Part shown: piece after piece, positions 43,900 to 53,927 of the stretch
Layout: every line of letters begins with the position of its first letter
Numbering within the stretch: position 1 is the stretch's first letter
Source: Agriotes lineatus
Taxonomy: Eukaryota > Arthropoda > Insecta > Coleoptera > Elateridae
Direction of reading: 5' to 3'
DNA length: 64,000 bases
NCBI GenBank assembly: GCA_940337035.1
Contig: CALNHX010001061.1
Coordinates: forward strand, 1-64,000
Made by a program: the position numbers and the translations under genes
The notes under the pieces: generated by a model
What the model saw: only the letters and a program-made list of their open reading frames with translations
Told to the model about the DNA's origin: nothing
The model's database searches: none

Positions 43900-44130
43900 T
43901 TTTCAATTGAAAAATCGTTTACATAAACGAGCCAATTATTATATTAAAATGTGCAGACGCTGCAATATTAGAGGAAGTAACAGCATTGGTTCAAATTATG
44001 TTTTACAACAAAATAATCTCAAAAGAATGGGAAATGAATATTATTACAAGTATTCAGGAAAAAATACTAGACAATTGTAGAAGAATAAACCTTCTACACA
44101 CCGCTTCAACAAGAATAATTGCTGAGCGAA
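43900..44130 (+). pseudogene. LINE reverse transcriptase fragment
   Basis: Across frames it reads LVQIMFYNKIISKEWEMNII (usual NKIIEEGxIPEEW) and then RRINLLHTASTRIIAERM (usual YRGINLLxTxxKIxAxIL). About 70 codons of the N-terminal RT region of an RTE-type LINE. Confidence 0.5.
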
Positions 44131-44162
44131 TGCAATGGTTGCACATTAACAATAATATTTAG

Positions 44163-44501
44163 TTGTGTCTTATAGGGATGCAATATTTATTAAAAGCAGA
44201 GTATGACGATCGATATTTTTCTGATTTCAGCCAATTATTGCTGTGGTCCCTGCAACATAAACGTCGTCGAATATTTCAGGTTGTCTATATAGTCTTTGGT
44301 AATGTTAGGATTTGTGGCTCTGGACGCCCTAACTTAACTGACGGAGCTATAAGGCGTATTTATTTAGGGTTCCTTCCGATAAGTCTTTGTTGGGTTTATC
44401 TCGAAATATCGTCTATTATGTGGTGTAGATTTAGTTCTATTAGTTTGATGAATTATTGCACACGTCTGATTACTTCAGGATTTTATAGTATTTGGAAGTA
44501 A
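44163..44501 (+). CDS. Unassigned ORF of 112 codons
   Basis: Starts from a TTG rather than ATG in frame (44163); hydrophobic second half with ISLCWVYLEISSIMWC. No family recognised, follows directly on a LINE RT fossil, and is more likely an accidental frame or decayed element than a gene. Confidence 0.12.
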   Translation: MCLIGMQYLLKAEYDDRYFSDFSQLLLWSLQHKRRRIFQVVYIVFGNVRICGSGRPNLTDGAIRRIYLGFLPISLCWVYLEISSIMWCRFSSISLMNYCTRLITSGFYSIWK

Positions 44502-44899
44502 ATTACTGTTCGGCCGCACGTAATCTCAGGTGTGAAATGGTTGTACCTGCTTCCAAGTGTTTACTATCTCTTTGCAGCCTACTTTACGTCACATCTCGAC
44601 TACTTCATGTGGTTCAGCAAAATGTGTCACAATAAGTCGCTACTTGTGACGTTTAAGTAAATCATTGAATTATTTTGCTGCCGCTACCCCTCTTCAACTT
44701 CTGTTCGTGGACTACTCATTTGTAAATTACGTTTCGGGGTGAATATTGGACATAATTCTGATGGCTTTATTTTACAGAATATTAATGTAACAAGGTTATC
44801 GCAGGAAGCTTAGAACACAGCAAATTAGTGTATGTAGTTGTATGGATCTGCAAGTGCGCATTGAATACACTATGCTGATTTTTTATGTTCACATAGATT

Positions 44900-45415
44900 C
44901 TGCAACTAAAAGTAGTTAAGATGTCTTGAGGTACAAAGAAAAAATCAATATCATTAACAGTGATTACTCTACTGTTTGCAGGAGAATCAACATTGTGTCT
45001 CTTGTGAACAGAAGAGTTATCACTGACATTTTAACTTTACATAAACTTCTTAACGATAAAATGTATTATCCTGCGCTACTTTCTCTTACAGTCCTTAATA
45101 TTCCAGAAAAAGAATTAAGAATTAATAATCACTTGTTTTCTATAACGTTTTCCAACACCAAATGTTCTATGAATTCTCTAATAAGTCGAATGTCAAGATC
45201 GTCAATAATTTATTGTCTAGATATCAATACATTTACTGTTTCTCAAAATATCCTTAAAAAACTACTAAAAACTAAAAATTTATAAATTAACATCTAGTTA
45301 TAGTATTGTCTATAATTAGTTCTTGTATACACTAATTTACTCTAATTTTTTTTGTAAAAAAGTAGATACTGTAGTGACAGTAATCCTGTATGTATGCTAA
45401 ATCAATAAATAAATA
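44900..45415 (+). pseudogene. LINE ORF2 C-terminus with AATAA tail
   Basis: Frame 44926-45285 contains SLVNRRVITDILTLHKLLND followed by PALLSLTVLNIPEKELR, HLFSITFSNTKC and NSLISRMSR. This matches the extreme C-terminal domain of Jockey/CR1-like ORF2 proteins (usual form RRLxxDLxxLYKILN, then FHxPFxRTxYxxNSPLxRM). The stop is followed by about 130 bp of untranslated sequence ending in AATCAATAAATAAATAAATA, a typical short-repeat tail of such LINEs. This fixes a 3' terminus near 45418. Confidence 0.7.
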
Positions 45416-45779
45416 AATACAGAGATAATAAACCTAGTACAAGACATATACACCGACAATCAAGATAAAATAACAAGGAATTGCGAAGCAAGTGCAGGAT
45501 ATTTTATTTGACAAACATATAAAGTAGGTTGCATTCGTGAATTTAATCATAGTCCATATAACTACGATACCGAAAAAAAAGGAATGTTCGATGGCAGAGA
45601 ACAAAAGATGATATGCAGAGGCTACTAATGCGAAAAAGAAATTAAAAACTTAATATAAGCTGCAAGCCATGACCAACAAGATCATAGAGTAAATATCTTG
45701 GTATTACAATAACCAGTAGGTAACGGGTAACTACCTGAAAAAGTAGAGTGGCAAGCGACTTCGGGGGATTCGACTGCGT

Positions 45780-46600
45780 CGTTATTGAGTTTGAAGAACT
45801 CAACGTTTCGCCCGGTTTCATAAGGGGATTTATCAGGAAATAAGCAAACGAGCACGGTAACTTAACATGTAAGTTACGCCAGAGGAAAAACTCTTTTGCA
45901 GGGGAAGGGATAGAAGAGCATGGTAATTCAACATGTAAAGCACGCCAGAGGCGAAATTCTTTTAACTATAGGAAGAAGGAAATTTATAGGCAAGTGTTGT
46001 CGCGGTTGAGTGAAGAGGGCTGTGGGCGGGGTTTAGAAATTAGCGCTTTCCTCGTAGAGGGAAAGGGAAAGCCTTCGTAGCAATTGAAATTATTGGTGTG
46101 TTTGTAAATCTCAATGGTTTCGCGACTTTTTTTGCTGAAGAAGATTGAGAATTTGCAGATAATATAAGTTTTATAGAAAAATATGTTATGGCAGGTACCG
46201 CGATGGTGTTCGGCGATGGCCGATGGTGAAACAAGACCCGACCTGAGCCACAGCTGGTGTTCGGAAATACAAGTTATTACTTAACGTCCTGCTTTATCAA
46301 TGTACACAGCATTACAAACGCAGGAGATTTTACAAACACAATTAGACGACACGGTGTTTAATTTACCTTTGGGTGAAGAAAGAACTTGAAATCTTGCTCG
46401 GGGGCTTGAATACTGTCTGTTTTTTTTCGACGAAACTTTTCTACGCGATCGGTGACTTCGTATGTATGGGGAAGAAAGACTATTGCTACGAGAGGATCGG
46501 CTTATGGAGGTTTGGGTAGCCATGGATAAGGATGGCGATTGATGGCAGACTGTATATCCCTAGTATGGTAACCGTTGTTCCTAAGACCTTCTCGAATATT
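45780..46600 (-). pseudogene. Penelope-like element, GIY-YIG endonuclease end and 3' tail
   Basis: From 46600 downward the minus strand reads NNGYHTRDIQSAINRHPYP (frame 3), a linker with RVEKFRRKKT, VLSSPKGKLNTV, then CVCKISCVCNAVYIDKAGR. The last is the GIY-YIG-type motif preceded by a CxC pair, normally YRVPCxCxxVYIGETGR; here Gly-Glu is changed to Asp-Lys. Later come FTNTPIISIATKAFPFPLRG, the counterpart of YKHPNNFNRDEGFxLPxxW in another frame. The 3' tail holds a tandem duplication and ends in CCTGATAAATCCCCTTATGA with CGGGCGAAACGTTGAG (about 45790-45833). The RT domain is absent. Confidence 0.7.
45846..45965. repeat. Tandem duplication in the Penelope 3' tail
   Basis: Two related units of about 70 bp: CACGGTAACTTAACATGTAA...CGCCAGAGG at 45853-45883 and CATGGTAATTCAACATGTAA...CGCCAGAGG at 45920-45950. 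Confidence 0.65.
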
Positions 46601-46811
46601 TAAAATTTTTCATAATTACTTTGCATTCTCGCATCAAGAATAACTAAGCGTACTGGTTTAATTACATTCAAGTATGGATTATCATGAATAATACCTTCCT
46701 TCATTAATTATTAATATATAAAAACTTTGGAAAAATGTCGTGAACGAATTTCCAAAACCTTTATACTTCTAATCACAATGTTATACATCTCTAAATTGTA
46801 ATAGTTAAATA

Positions 46812-46862
46812 AATAACTGAAGAAGCCAACATAATTGGCGAAACGTTTAATTAATAATTTAA
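46812..46862 (+). other. Hammerhead-like stem-loop motif between divergent Penelope pieces
   Basis: CTGAAGA (46817-46823), then GCCAA-CATAA-TTGGC forming a perfect 5 bp stem, then GAAACG and a weak TTTAA/TTAAA hairpin. The order CUGANGA, stem II, GAAA is that of the hammerhead ribozyme, which is known in Penelope-type terminal repeats. An extra A between CTGAAGA and the stem departs from the canonical core, so activity is doubtful. Confidence 0.3.
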
Positions 46863-46999
46863 ATTTTTTCAACTTTTATTAAAGTATGTTTTACGACAAA
46901 ATGAATTTTATTTATAATCAAAAATCATGCATATTAAATAACCTTGACTTAATAATCTCCTAAATTACACTTCTCGAATATGATTCAGTTCAGCGTGGA

Positions 47000-47610
47000 T
47001 ATTATCAGGTTGGGATATGTAAACAGCTAAATGTGCAAGCGAAGATCTCACAGGTTCTTGATTCGCCCAAAGATCAATTGAACACCATGTCGTCTGAAGG
47101 TGATTATAGAGTTCATTGCTTATGTAATACTAAATACATTGGTGAAACAGGTGAACAGATTGGGTCTTGTTTCATTATTGGTTATCGCCGAACACCAACG
47201 CGAAACTTCGATTATCTCCAAATCCCCATTCTTCTTCAGCAGAAAGATTTGCGAAGCCATTGAGATTTACAAACACTCTAATAATTTCAATCGAGACGAA
47301 TCATTCGCTTTCACTTCATGTGGATAGTGCTAGTTTCTAAACATTGCCCACCACCGTCTTCACTCAACCGTGACGACACTTGCCTCGAAATTTCCTCTTC
47401 ATCTTTCCAATCTTTATCAGAGGTTTGCCTCTGGAGTGATACAGACGTTGAGTTACCCTACTCGTTTGCTTGTCTCCTTATAAAGCCCCTTATGAAAGCG
47501 GGTGAAAAGTTGAACGTTTTAAAATCAATAATGACACGGTCCAATCCCGGAAGTTGGTCGTTACATAATGACAATGGCCGTGTAAGCCTACGAAATAATC
47601 TAGAGTAGCA
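47000..47610 (+). pseudogene. Penelope-like element, GIY-YIG endonuclease end and 3' tail
   Basis: Frame 47033-47263 reads VLDSPKDQLNTMSSEGDYRV then HCLCNTKYIGETGEQIGSC, the GIY-YIG core with Tyr-Ile-Gly-Glu-Thr-Gly intact. After a frame change 47180-47330 reads TSIISKSPFFFSRKICEAIE and IYKHSNNFNRDESFAF, the conserved tail of the domain. The rest is noncoding 3' tail with CCTTATAAAGCCCCTTATGA near 47485. RT domain absent. It points away from the minus-strand Penelope piece at 45780-46600. Confidence 0.75.
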
Positions 47611-47619
47611 AATAACAAA

Positions 47620-47800
47620 AGTAAACCAAGTATTTGCATGCTTAAATAATACGATATGGAAAGCTCCCTACCTTCGAATAGAAAAAATGAGACTTTTCAA
47701 AAGTGTAGTAAGACCTATCCTTACTTACATCTCAGAAACCACACCAGAACTAAAGCAGTCACTGAACAGTAATCGTTAAGACAAATAACAAACGAAATAA
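47620..47800 (+). pseudogene. LINE fragment (RTE C-terminal region)
   Basis: Reads VFACLNNTIWKAPYLRIEKM followed by FKSVVRPILTYISET, matching RTE thumb motifs (xCLKxTIWKNKYL, YKTxIRPILTYxxET). Confidence 0.55.
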
Positions 47801-48119
47801 TTTTGGACCAACATACCATCTGTGTAACGACGAACTGTAAGTATTCCTATTGCCTACAGTAAGATGTGAAGAAGAATATTAATAGAATTTCCCTCACATT
47901 AGAAAGTGTATTCGGCGCCCCCTATTTCTATAGTGCCCGAGGTGCCATCACCTTTACCCTCTCACATAAAATCAATTTTATCACAATTAATTCAATTGTT
48001 TTACTTAATCAGTGTTCAATTTACTAAACATAGAATCGCCGGAGGCTTTAAGCATAAATCATTAAGTGTGTCACTTAAAAGCCTATTTAGGTAACTCACT
48101 CGGGGCTGACGAAATAATT

Positions 48120-48560
48120 AGAAATATAGCTGGGAGCACAGGCTTATGGGACCTGCTAGGGCACTGTTGAATTCCCACCGATGATGGACAGCGGCCTCAA
48201 ATTGCGGCTGCGGCGGAATCAAAGCACGCACGTGTTGATTTTTACGGCGGCGGTGTTGTAACAAGGTGTTAACCCAGCGGAATGCTCGAAACGGAACGTG
48301 ATAAAATTTCGATAGCAACTCCAGATACAGTCATGATAAATGCGATAGGAGCGATCTGATAGTTCGGCGCTCGAGGTGTGTGAGGAAAGCCGCAGCAATT
48401 GCTGGTGGCCTACTGCCACCCACGGCCTGCGAAGTGAAATAATTGGCAGCAGAAGGATTTTCACCTGGACGCAGATGTCTAATAGAAATGGGACGGTAAT
48501 CTCTTCTGGGGTCGGTGTCAGGTGGGGTTGGTATTAGATAAGGTCTGATGTTACTTGATC
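48120..48560. promoter_or_regulatory. GC-richer noncoding block, candidate conserved element
   Basis: Contains GGCGGCGGTGTTGTAAC, GCGGCTGCGGCGGAATCAAA and a CACCTGGACGCAGATGTCT stretch without a recognisable reading frame; two overlapping minus frames (48118-48318, 48219-48464) show no domain. Inference from composition. Confidence 0.3.
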
Positions 48561-48739
48561 GTACAGCTAGTTGCTACAGCTTTTCGAGACAAAGTGATAA
48601 GTGATAAGAGACATAGAAACTAAAAAAAAGTTCATGTTAGGTATATAATACCACAAAAGTGTCAATCCAATGCAAGTTTGAGGCTTAGAACTTTGCTTAC
48701 TGAATCAAAGTAATACTATGTTTAGTATGTCGATGTTTG

Positions 48740-49000
48740 GCAACCTGCCTCTGAAACTTTTTCCAAGCACAACCCTCTCCATCGCGCATTGTACTACTAT
48801 CAGTGCTCTTTACTATGAAAGTACTTATCTTCAATTAGAGTTGATAGAATTCTGGAATCCAAAACAGTGTTGCTGTTTTGCAACATCCGCCCATCCTAAC
48901 CTGATTCTTCTAGTGACTCCAGCTGTTGACTGCTCTATTTTATCCTGGTTTAATCTGAATTGATTTTCGCTATTGAACGAAGCTTTTGTTGGCTATCCCA
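48740..49000 (-). pseudogene. LINE C-terminal fragment
   Basis: Minus strand reads STAGVTRRIRLGWADVAKQQ, resembling the RTE thumb motif EIxRRIRLGWAAFGKL also seen in the 4983-7726 element as ITRRIGLTWAAFGK. Short and isolated. Confidence 0.45.
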
Positions 49001-49284
49001 TTCCATTCTTCCATTATTTTTTCCATTTCGTCTTCATCTTAGCTTGTCGGTAAATATTAAGTGACTACGATATTTTCTTTTAATATATTTATACTTGCAA
49101 GAACACACGTATAGGCTTCCGCAAGATCAAAATTGAAGGTGTTGGTTATGAATGGTCTGATGAAAATAGGGAAAGCATGCCGATAACTGAAAAACCAGCA
49201 TCAAAAGCTAATCACCCAAATAAAGGGAGGATTTACGGTTATGAAACTAGGCGCGGTAATGAATAAGGCAAACAGAATAAGAGA

Positions 49285-49459
49285 TATAATTAAATTTTGT
49301 ACTTGAAACATCTAAAGTTGGAAAAGGAAATGATCTAATAAAAGAAATTAACAACGCAAAATATTGGGTTTTCCTGAAAAAAACGACAAAGCTTTTTGGA
49401 GGTGGTTGACCGGCACATTATAATATTTAAGAGAGTTGAAGTGGGGTGGCATGCTTAAT
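49285..49459 (+). pseudogene. RTE endonuclease fragment, left of the hAT insertion
   Basis: Reads GKGNDLIKEINNAKYWVF, the early endonuclease motif (usual GKLEELIKEMKxxKxDILGL), and in a later frame SGVACLM ending at the hAT target duplication TGCTTAAT. It continues after the insertion at 50645. Confidence 0.55.
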
Positions 49460-50644
49460 CAAAGCTGGGAAATAATAATTAAATTCCTTTTAGTTGATTT
49501 TCCTTGGAATTAAATTATTTTTCAAAATACGGTAATTATAATCGGCAATTGCCATTTTTATTAAAAAGTACTTTACAATTATTTTCTGAAAGTAATTACT
49601 ACATTCAATTATTCAATTACTTTTAAGTAATTAAATTACTTTACAGTATTTAACTTACTTTGCAAGTAATTGAATTACTTTTTGGCAATTAAATTACCAA
49701 ATAACTGGCCTCGACAAGGTATTAAATGGCCAGAACACAAAAGGTAAAATAAAGCCTTATTTAGTTACTTGTTAAGAAAATGGCAATAAGGCAGTCCTGG
49801 AGCAATACCTATAGGTTAATAATTTCCTATGACTAGTCGAAGAACAGGGCATTTAACAAATCAATCATTCAAAAAATGCGGCACAACTGAAAGAGCAATG
49901 AAACGTAAAATGGTGGGCATAAACCTGAAAGACGAAAGACAAATACCTGGCTATGTAAAGTAACAAAAGTGAAATAGATGGACAAAGAAGTTACTAAACC
50001 GAAGACCATGAAACCACAAAACACGAATCGGACGCCCGCAAACAACATGGTATGACGATGTCAAAATGGTTGAAGGTTTAAAGTGGCAGCAACTAGCGCA
50101 AAACAGAACGAGGTGGAAATAGGAAAAGAAGGCCTATGTGACAAAATGGACTAAAAAAACTAAAGAAAAAGAAAGATGGGATAAAGTCGGAGAACAGCTA
50201 GTTTTGTGCAGGAGCAAAGAGATATTTAGTGCAGGCGCGTATGTTTGTAGATAAAATGTGCATATGTTGTGTCTTGTGTAGTGTAGGCTGTCCAGGATAT
50301 AGCATTGTAGCTTACTAATAATTATTGTGTAAGAAGCGGAAAACATGTCTGCGATAATTGCGGAGTTAATTTTTCCCACAACAATTGACTATAAATATCT
50401 TCATTAGACAATATTGGTTTATAATAATTATTTATTAAATTCAATTTACTTGTTTAAAACGATGTACTAGCACATGGCTATCTAAATACTACTAAATTCA
50501 CATGTACGACAACAATTTCTAGTGAAAGTAATTGAATTACTATTTTATTTCAGTAATTGAAAATCTGGTAATTCAATTACTTCATTGGTCGGTAATTAGT
50601 AATTCGTAATTAATTATTTTTTTAAAGTAATTTGCCCAGCTCTG
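49460..50644. mobile_element. hAT-type non-autonomous element with exact 8 bp target duplication
   Basis: Starts CAAAGCTGGGAAATAATAAT and ends with the reverse complement of CAGAGCTGGGCAAATTACTT. Flanked on both sides by TGCTTAAT (49452-49459 and 50645-50652). CAGAGCTGGGCAA termini and an 8 bp duplication are diagnostic of hAT elements. Subterminal regions are full of GTAATTGAATTAC words on both sides. There is no transposase; the interior contains a LINE 3' end. Removing the element and one duplication restores an RTE endonuclease reading frame (GVACL then MSAEWKN). Confidence 0.9.
49890..50210 (+). pseudogene. RTE LINE 3' end captured inside the hAT element
   Basis: Across frames it reads MKRKMVGINLKDERQIPGYV, RWTKKLLNRRPxNHKTRIGR, then KWQQLAQNRTRWK and KAYVTKWTKK with an AAAGAAAAAGAAAG tail. 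This is the RTE C-terminus (usual RRPRxHKRxxGRPxxRWxDDI, WxQLAQNRxxWR, EAYVxxW) with its 3' tail. Confidence 0.65.
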
Positions 50645-50800
50645 TGCTTAATGTCAGCTGAATGGAAGAACAAAACTATTACATGGGAATTGCGGCCAGA
50701 AATAAGGATGCAAATAGAGCTAAAAATAATAGAAAATGAAACAAAAACATTTAAGGAACCAGAAGCAATTGAAAAAAGAACAAATTACTAAAGAAAATAT
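50645..50800 (+). pseudogene. RTE endonuclease fragment, right of the hAT insertion
   Basis: Directly after the duplicated TGCTTAAT the strand reads MSAEWKNKTITWELRPEIR then MQIELKIIE, continuing the endonuclease fragment broken at 49459 (usual form SxxWxxxIxxWExxSERIxxxxLR). Confidence 0.6.
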
Positions 50801-51239
50801 TGTATTTTTGTATTTATTTATTTAACCATGTGTATGTAGAAAACATTTATGGCATGTCAGTAATAAAAACATATTAAAATAATAATAACACATTAAAATC
50901 AGATCAACGCATTAAAATCACAGATATAAGTAAATAGATATGACACAGCCCATGCCAAACCTGCATTAATTATAAAAAGTGTTTGTGAGATAGATACATT
51001 TTAAACTGCAAAGATTCTAAAATTAAAGTTTCCCTACTCTTTGGTTGTCTCAGCAATGAATCAGATACAGAATCATTTATTTTAGTGTTATTGATAAAAA
51101 TCTTACACAAGTCAAACAGTAATCACAGTTATCACATTAACATTAACATTAAGATCATATTGATTAAATATCAATTAAATATCAATTAAATAAGAGTTCA
51201 TACACTAAGACCCACAGCATACAAAGACAATCATTAACT
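50801..51239. other. AT-rich DNA, no gene recognised
   Basis: Contains short low-complexity repeats such as ATTAACATTAACATTAA (about 51140) and ATCAATTAAAT. No other feature. Confidence 0.4.
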
Positions 51240-51966
51240 TCACCTCAGTAGCGAGCTAGAGAAAAGGAGAATAGAAGAGAAAAGGGAAACAGAACAATTA
51301 TGGAAAAAGTAGAACAAGAAGAATAGAAAACTGAGTGCTTGGTGGACGCAGAAAGTCAAAGAAGTATCGAAGAAGACATTATGGAGATAAGTATTCGTGC
51401 AACCACCAACATGAAGACAAAGAATATACAAAAGACAGACGAACGCAACTAAAAAAACTATTGAAAGCCAAGAATAGTAGGTGGGAGAATTTTGGAAAGA
51501 AATTTAAAGAAAACAAGCAAACGCTGTTCTACACATTAGTTATTAAAAGTTGAGGCAAGAGAAGAAAATCCAATTAAAACAATTTAAAGATAAAGAAAAG
51601 AATGAACTAACAGGAAGAAGATATATTTTGCATAGATAGACAGAGCATTTAATGGAATTACTCCATACAGAACCAATAGAAAATAGAAGAAATGGAAAAG
51701 AACAAGTAGTAAGAAAGAAAAAAACTACAACGGGACACAAGATGACGCAATTACAGAAAACAAAACAATAAGAGGCCATTTGTAGAATGGAATTAGGGAA
51801 AGCAGGCGGATACGATAGAATCAACTCGGAAGTGGTAAACTTTATGGAAATGTAGGTGAATAACTGCTGCTCAAAATCATGAATAAAGCATGTAGGGACA
51901 AAATAATACCGGAAGATTGGAAGAGTGCAGTAATTCTGCCTGTTTGCAAAAAGGGAGACAGCAGCT

Positions 51967-52237
51967 ATAGAGAGATATTACTCTTCACTGTGCAAAGGAA
52001 AATCTAGAAAACATATTAGAAAACACATTAACAAAACACGTGGAGCAACTCTTCCAATGCTTGCAGTGTTGATTCAAGCCAGAACGAGCTACTAATATTC
52101 AACGCCAGACAAAACCGAGCAAGCTGCTTCATAGACCTAGTAAAAGTATTTGACCGAATAAAAACAGCGGACATATTATGTTAAGTACTCAAAAACAAAA
52201 CAGTGCATAACGAGCTGGTCAGAGCCATATATATAGT
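51967..52237. repeat. Left arm of inverted duplication of LINE RT sequence
   Basis: Near-identical inverted copy of 52435-52707, from ATAGAGAGATATTACTCTTC to CAGAGCCATATAT, with only a handful of mismatches seen (for example GCGGACAT versus GCCGACAT). Arms meet a palindromic MITE, giving a continuous hairpin of about 350 bp per side. Confidence 0.9.
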
Positions 52238-52434
52238 ATAATCAAAAATTATTTTCATCCATTATGTCTATGGAATAGTTCCTAATTTATGAATGCAGCT
52301 ATGTTTAAACTTATATTTCAAACTTGACATTTGATTTTTAAGTGAGTCAATTTTGAGATTTAAGTTTAAACATAGTTGCATTCATACATTGGGAACTATT
52401 TCATAGCCATATTAGATGAAAATAATTTTTGATT
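52238..52434. mobile_element. Palindromic MITE at the centre of the inverted duplication
   Basis: GTATAATCAAAAATTATTTTCATC near 52241 is mirrored by GATGAAAATAATTTTTGATTATAC ending near 52434; inner parts ATAGTTCCTAATTTATGAAT and CTATGTTTAAACTTA are mirrored too. Flanked by TATA and TACATATA, consistent with insertion at TA. The loop is at about 52330-52340. Noncoding. Confidence 0.75.
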
Positions 52435-52707
52435 ATACTACATATATGGCTCTGACCAGCTCGTTATGCACTGTTCTGTTTTTGAGTACCTAACATAATA
52501 TGTCGGCTGTTTTTATTCGGTCAAATACTTTTACTAGGTCTATGAAGCAGCTTGCTCGGTTTTGTCTGGCGTTGAATATTAGTAGCTCGTTCTGGCTTGA
52601 ATCAACACTGCAAGCATTGGAAGAGTTGCTCCACGTGTTTTGTTAATGTGTTTTCTAATATGTTTTCTAGATTTTCCTTTGCACAGTGAAGAGTAATATC
52701 TCTCTAT
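52435..52707. repeat. Right arm of inverted duplication of LINE RT sequence
   Basis: Inverted copy of 51967-52237. LINE sequence in normal orientation resumes shortly after 52707. Confidence 0.9.
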
Positions 52708-52782
52708 TTATGATCATACTTTAGTTTATACAAAACGTGAATACTAGGAATTAGACAGCTGGCAGCACTAAGCTCACTTCTA

Positions 52783-53013
52783 CCGGTTGTCTTAAAAAGA
52801 ATTACATCTAGTATGCTTTGGATTTCCCATAATGCAATCTAAAATTGTATTTGAAATTGGCAAAACTCTAAGTCTATGTCAAATTCGAAATTAGCATGTT
52901 ATGTTTTGCGTCAGTTTCAAAAATGACTCAAAACCTAACCTGCTAACCACGAATTTGACATAGACTTACAGTCTTGCCAATTTCAAATAAAATTTTAGAT
53001 TTAAGACACCCGG
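52783..53013. mobile_element. Palindromic MITE, CCGGGTGT family, copy 2
   Basis: Begins CCGGTTGTCTTAAAAAGAAT after TA (52781-52782) and ends ATTTAAGACACCCGG before TA (53014-53015). The interior matches 24255-24530, including AATTACATCTAGTATGCTTT and CCTAACCTGCTAACC. It is inserted within LINE RT coding sequence: GIRQLAALSSLL lies left and TLVIDDTMKEVK right. Confidence 0.85.
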
Positions 53014-53350
53014 TATTTACATTGGTAATAGATGATACCATGAAGGAAGTCAAGGCCACATCAGAAAATATCATATGGATACTATAGCACGAAATCGATC
53101 TACGATCTCAGACAGGACTTAGGAGTCAAACTAAGACGTTTTGGTCCCATAAGAAGAATTAATAGTCACAATTTCACTAAAATAATATAGAAATCCAAAA
53201 TGCAAGCAGCAATACCAAAAGGTAGCCACAGAATCAGTTTGACCAAAAGCAGATAAAGTGGCGAAGAACATGAAAGCCTGTAGAAGTGTAGAATCTTCAT
53301 CAGAACGCATACAATACCAAACACACTTCGACATCAGTAATGGTATAAGA

Positions 53351-53927
53351 GATTCTGAAAAGTAAGTAATTACATTTATACCTCCCCATTCGATTCCAGT
53401 TGAACCTTTTGAAAGTAATTTCTAGCTAATGTAAACAACCATAGAAATATAGTATCTCTCTGCCTCATTACCTTTCTATGTGATGCTTCGTCAGTGATCG
53501 TCATCTAATTCGATTTCGAGGGATAAGTCCTAGTCGATGTCCCTCACAAATCTTGTATACCTTAAGTCTACCCTTGCTCATTAAGGATTTGATCAAAGAT
53601 CAACCGTATCGAAGTCCTGTTTGATATCAATAAAGCATAGCTGTAGATTTATACTCACGCTATGCATTACCAGATCATTGTCTAGGTCTGTCCAATTATA
53701 GTTAATTGCTGGGGGTTCGCTGAAACGTTACCTTAAATCCGCCTGCACCATTAGTCGATAGAAGTCTAATGACATTCATTCCTAATTTATATGATTGGCA
53801 TTGAAGACTTATTGTGCTGTTACGCTCTCAAAATGAGTCATATGAGAGCACAGGAAGCGCCATAAAATATAAAAACAACAAAAAAGTTGATAGCTACTTC
53901 AACGAGTGCGCCCTTAATTTATGCACA
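53351..53927. other. Unassigned DNA
   Basis: No feature supported. Confidence 0.35.

Larger units (their letters stand above)
51240..53350 (+). mobile_element. RTE-type LINE broken by two palindromic insertions
   Basis: The LINE reads in pieces on the plus strand. The endonuclease-RT linker lies at 51330-51560 (LSAWWTQKVKEVSKK in one frame). The RT N-terminus at 51780-51960 reads GKAGGYDRINSEVVKFM-like sequence, then EDWKSAVILPVCKKGDSS. The RT middle to about 52237 reads QCFKPERAT-like, FIDLVKVFDRIKTADIL and NELVRAIY. It resumes at about 52735 with GIRQLAALSSLL and, after a MITE, TLVIDDTMKEVK (53016 on). Insertions and a reversed copy of its own RT region lie between. The frame changes often; inactive. 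Confidence 0.7.

Noticed and set aside
44163..44501. 112-codon ORF as a membrane protein gene
   Set aside because: Hydrophobic stretches are expected in T-rich DNA; start is not ATG and no homology is recognised.
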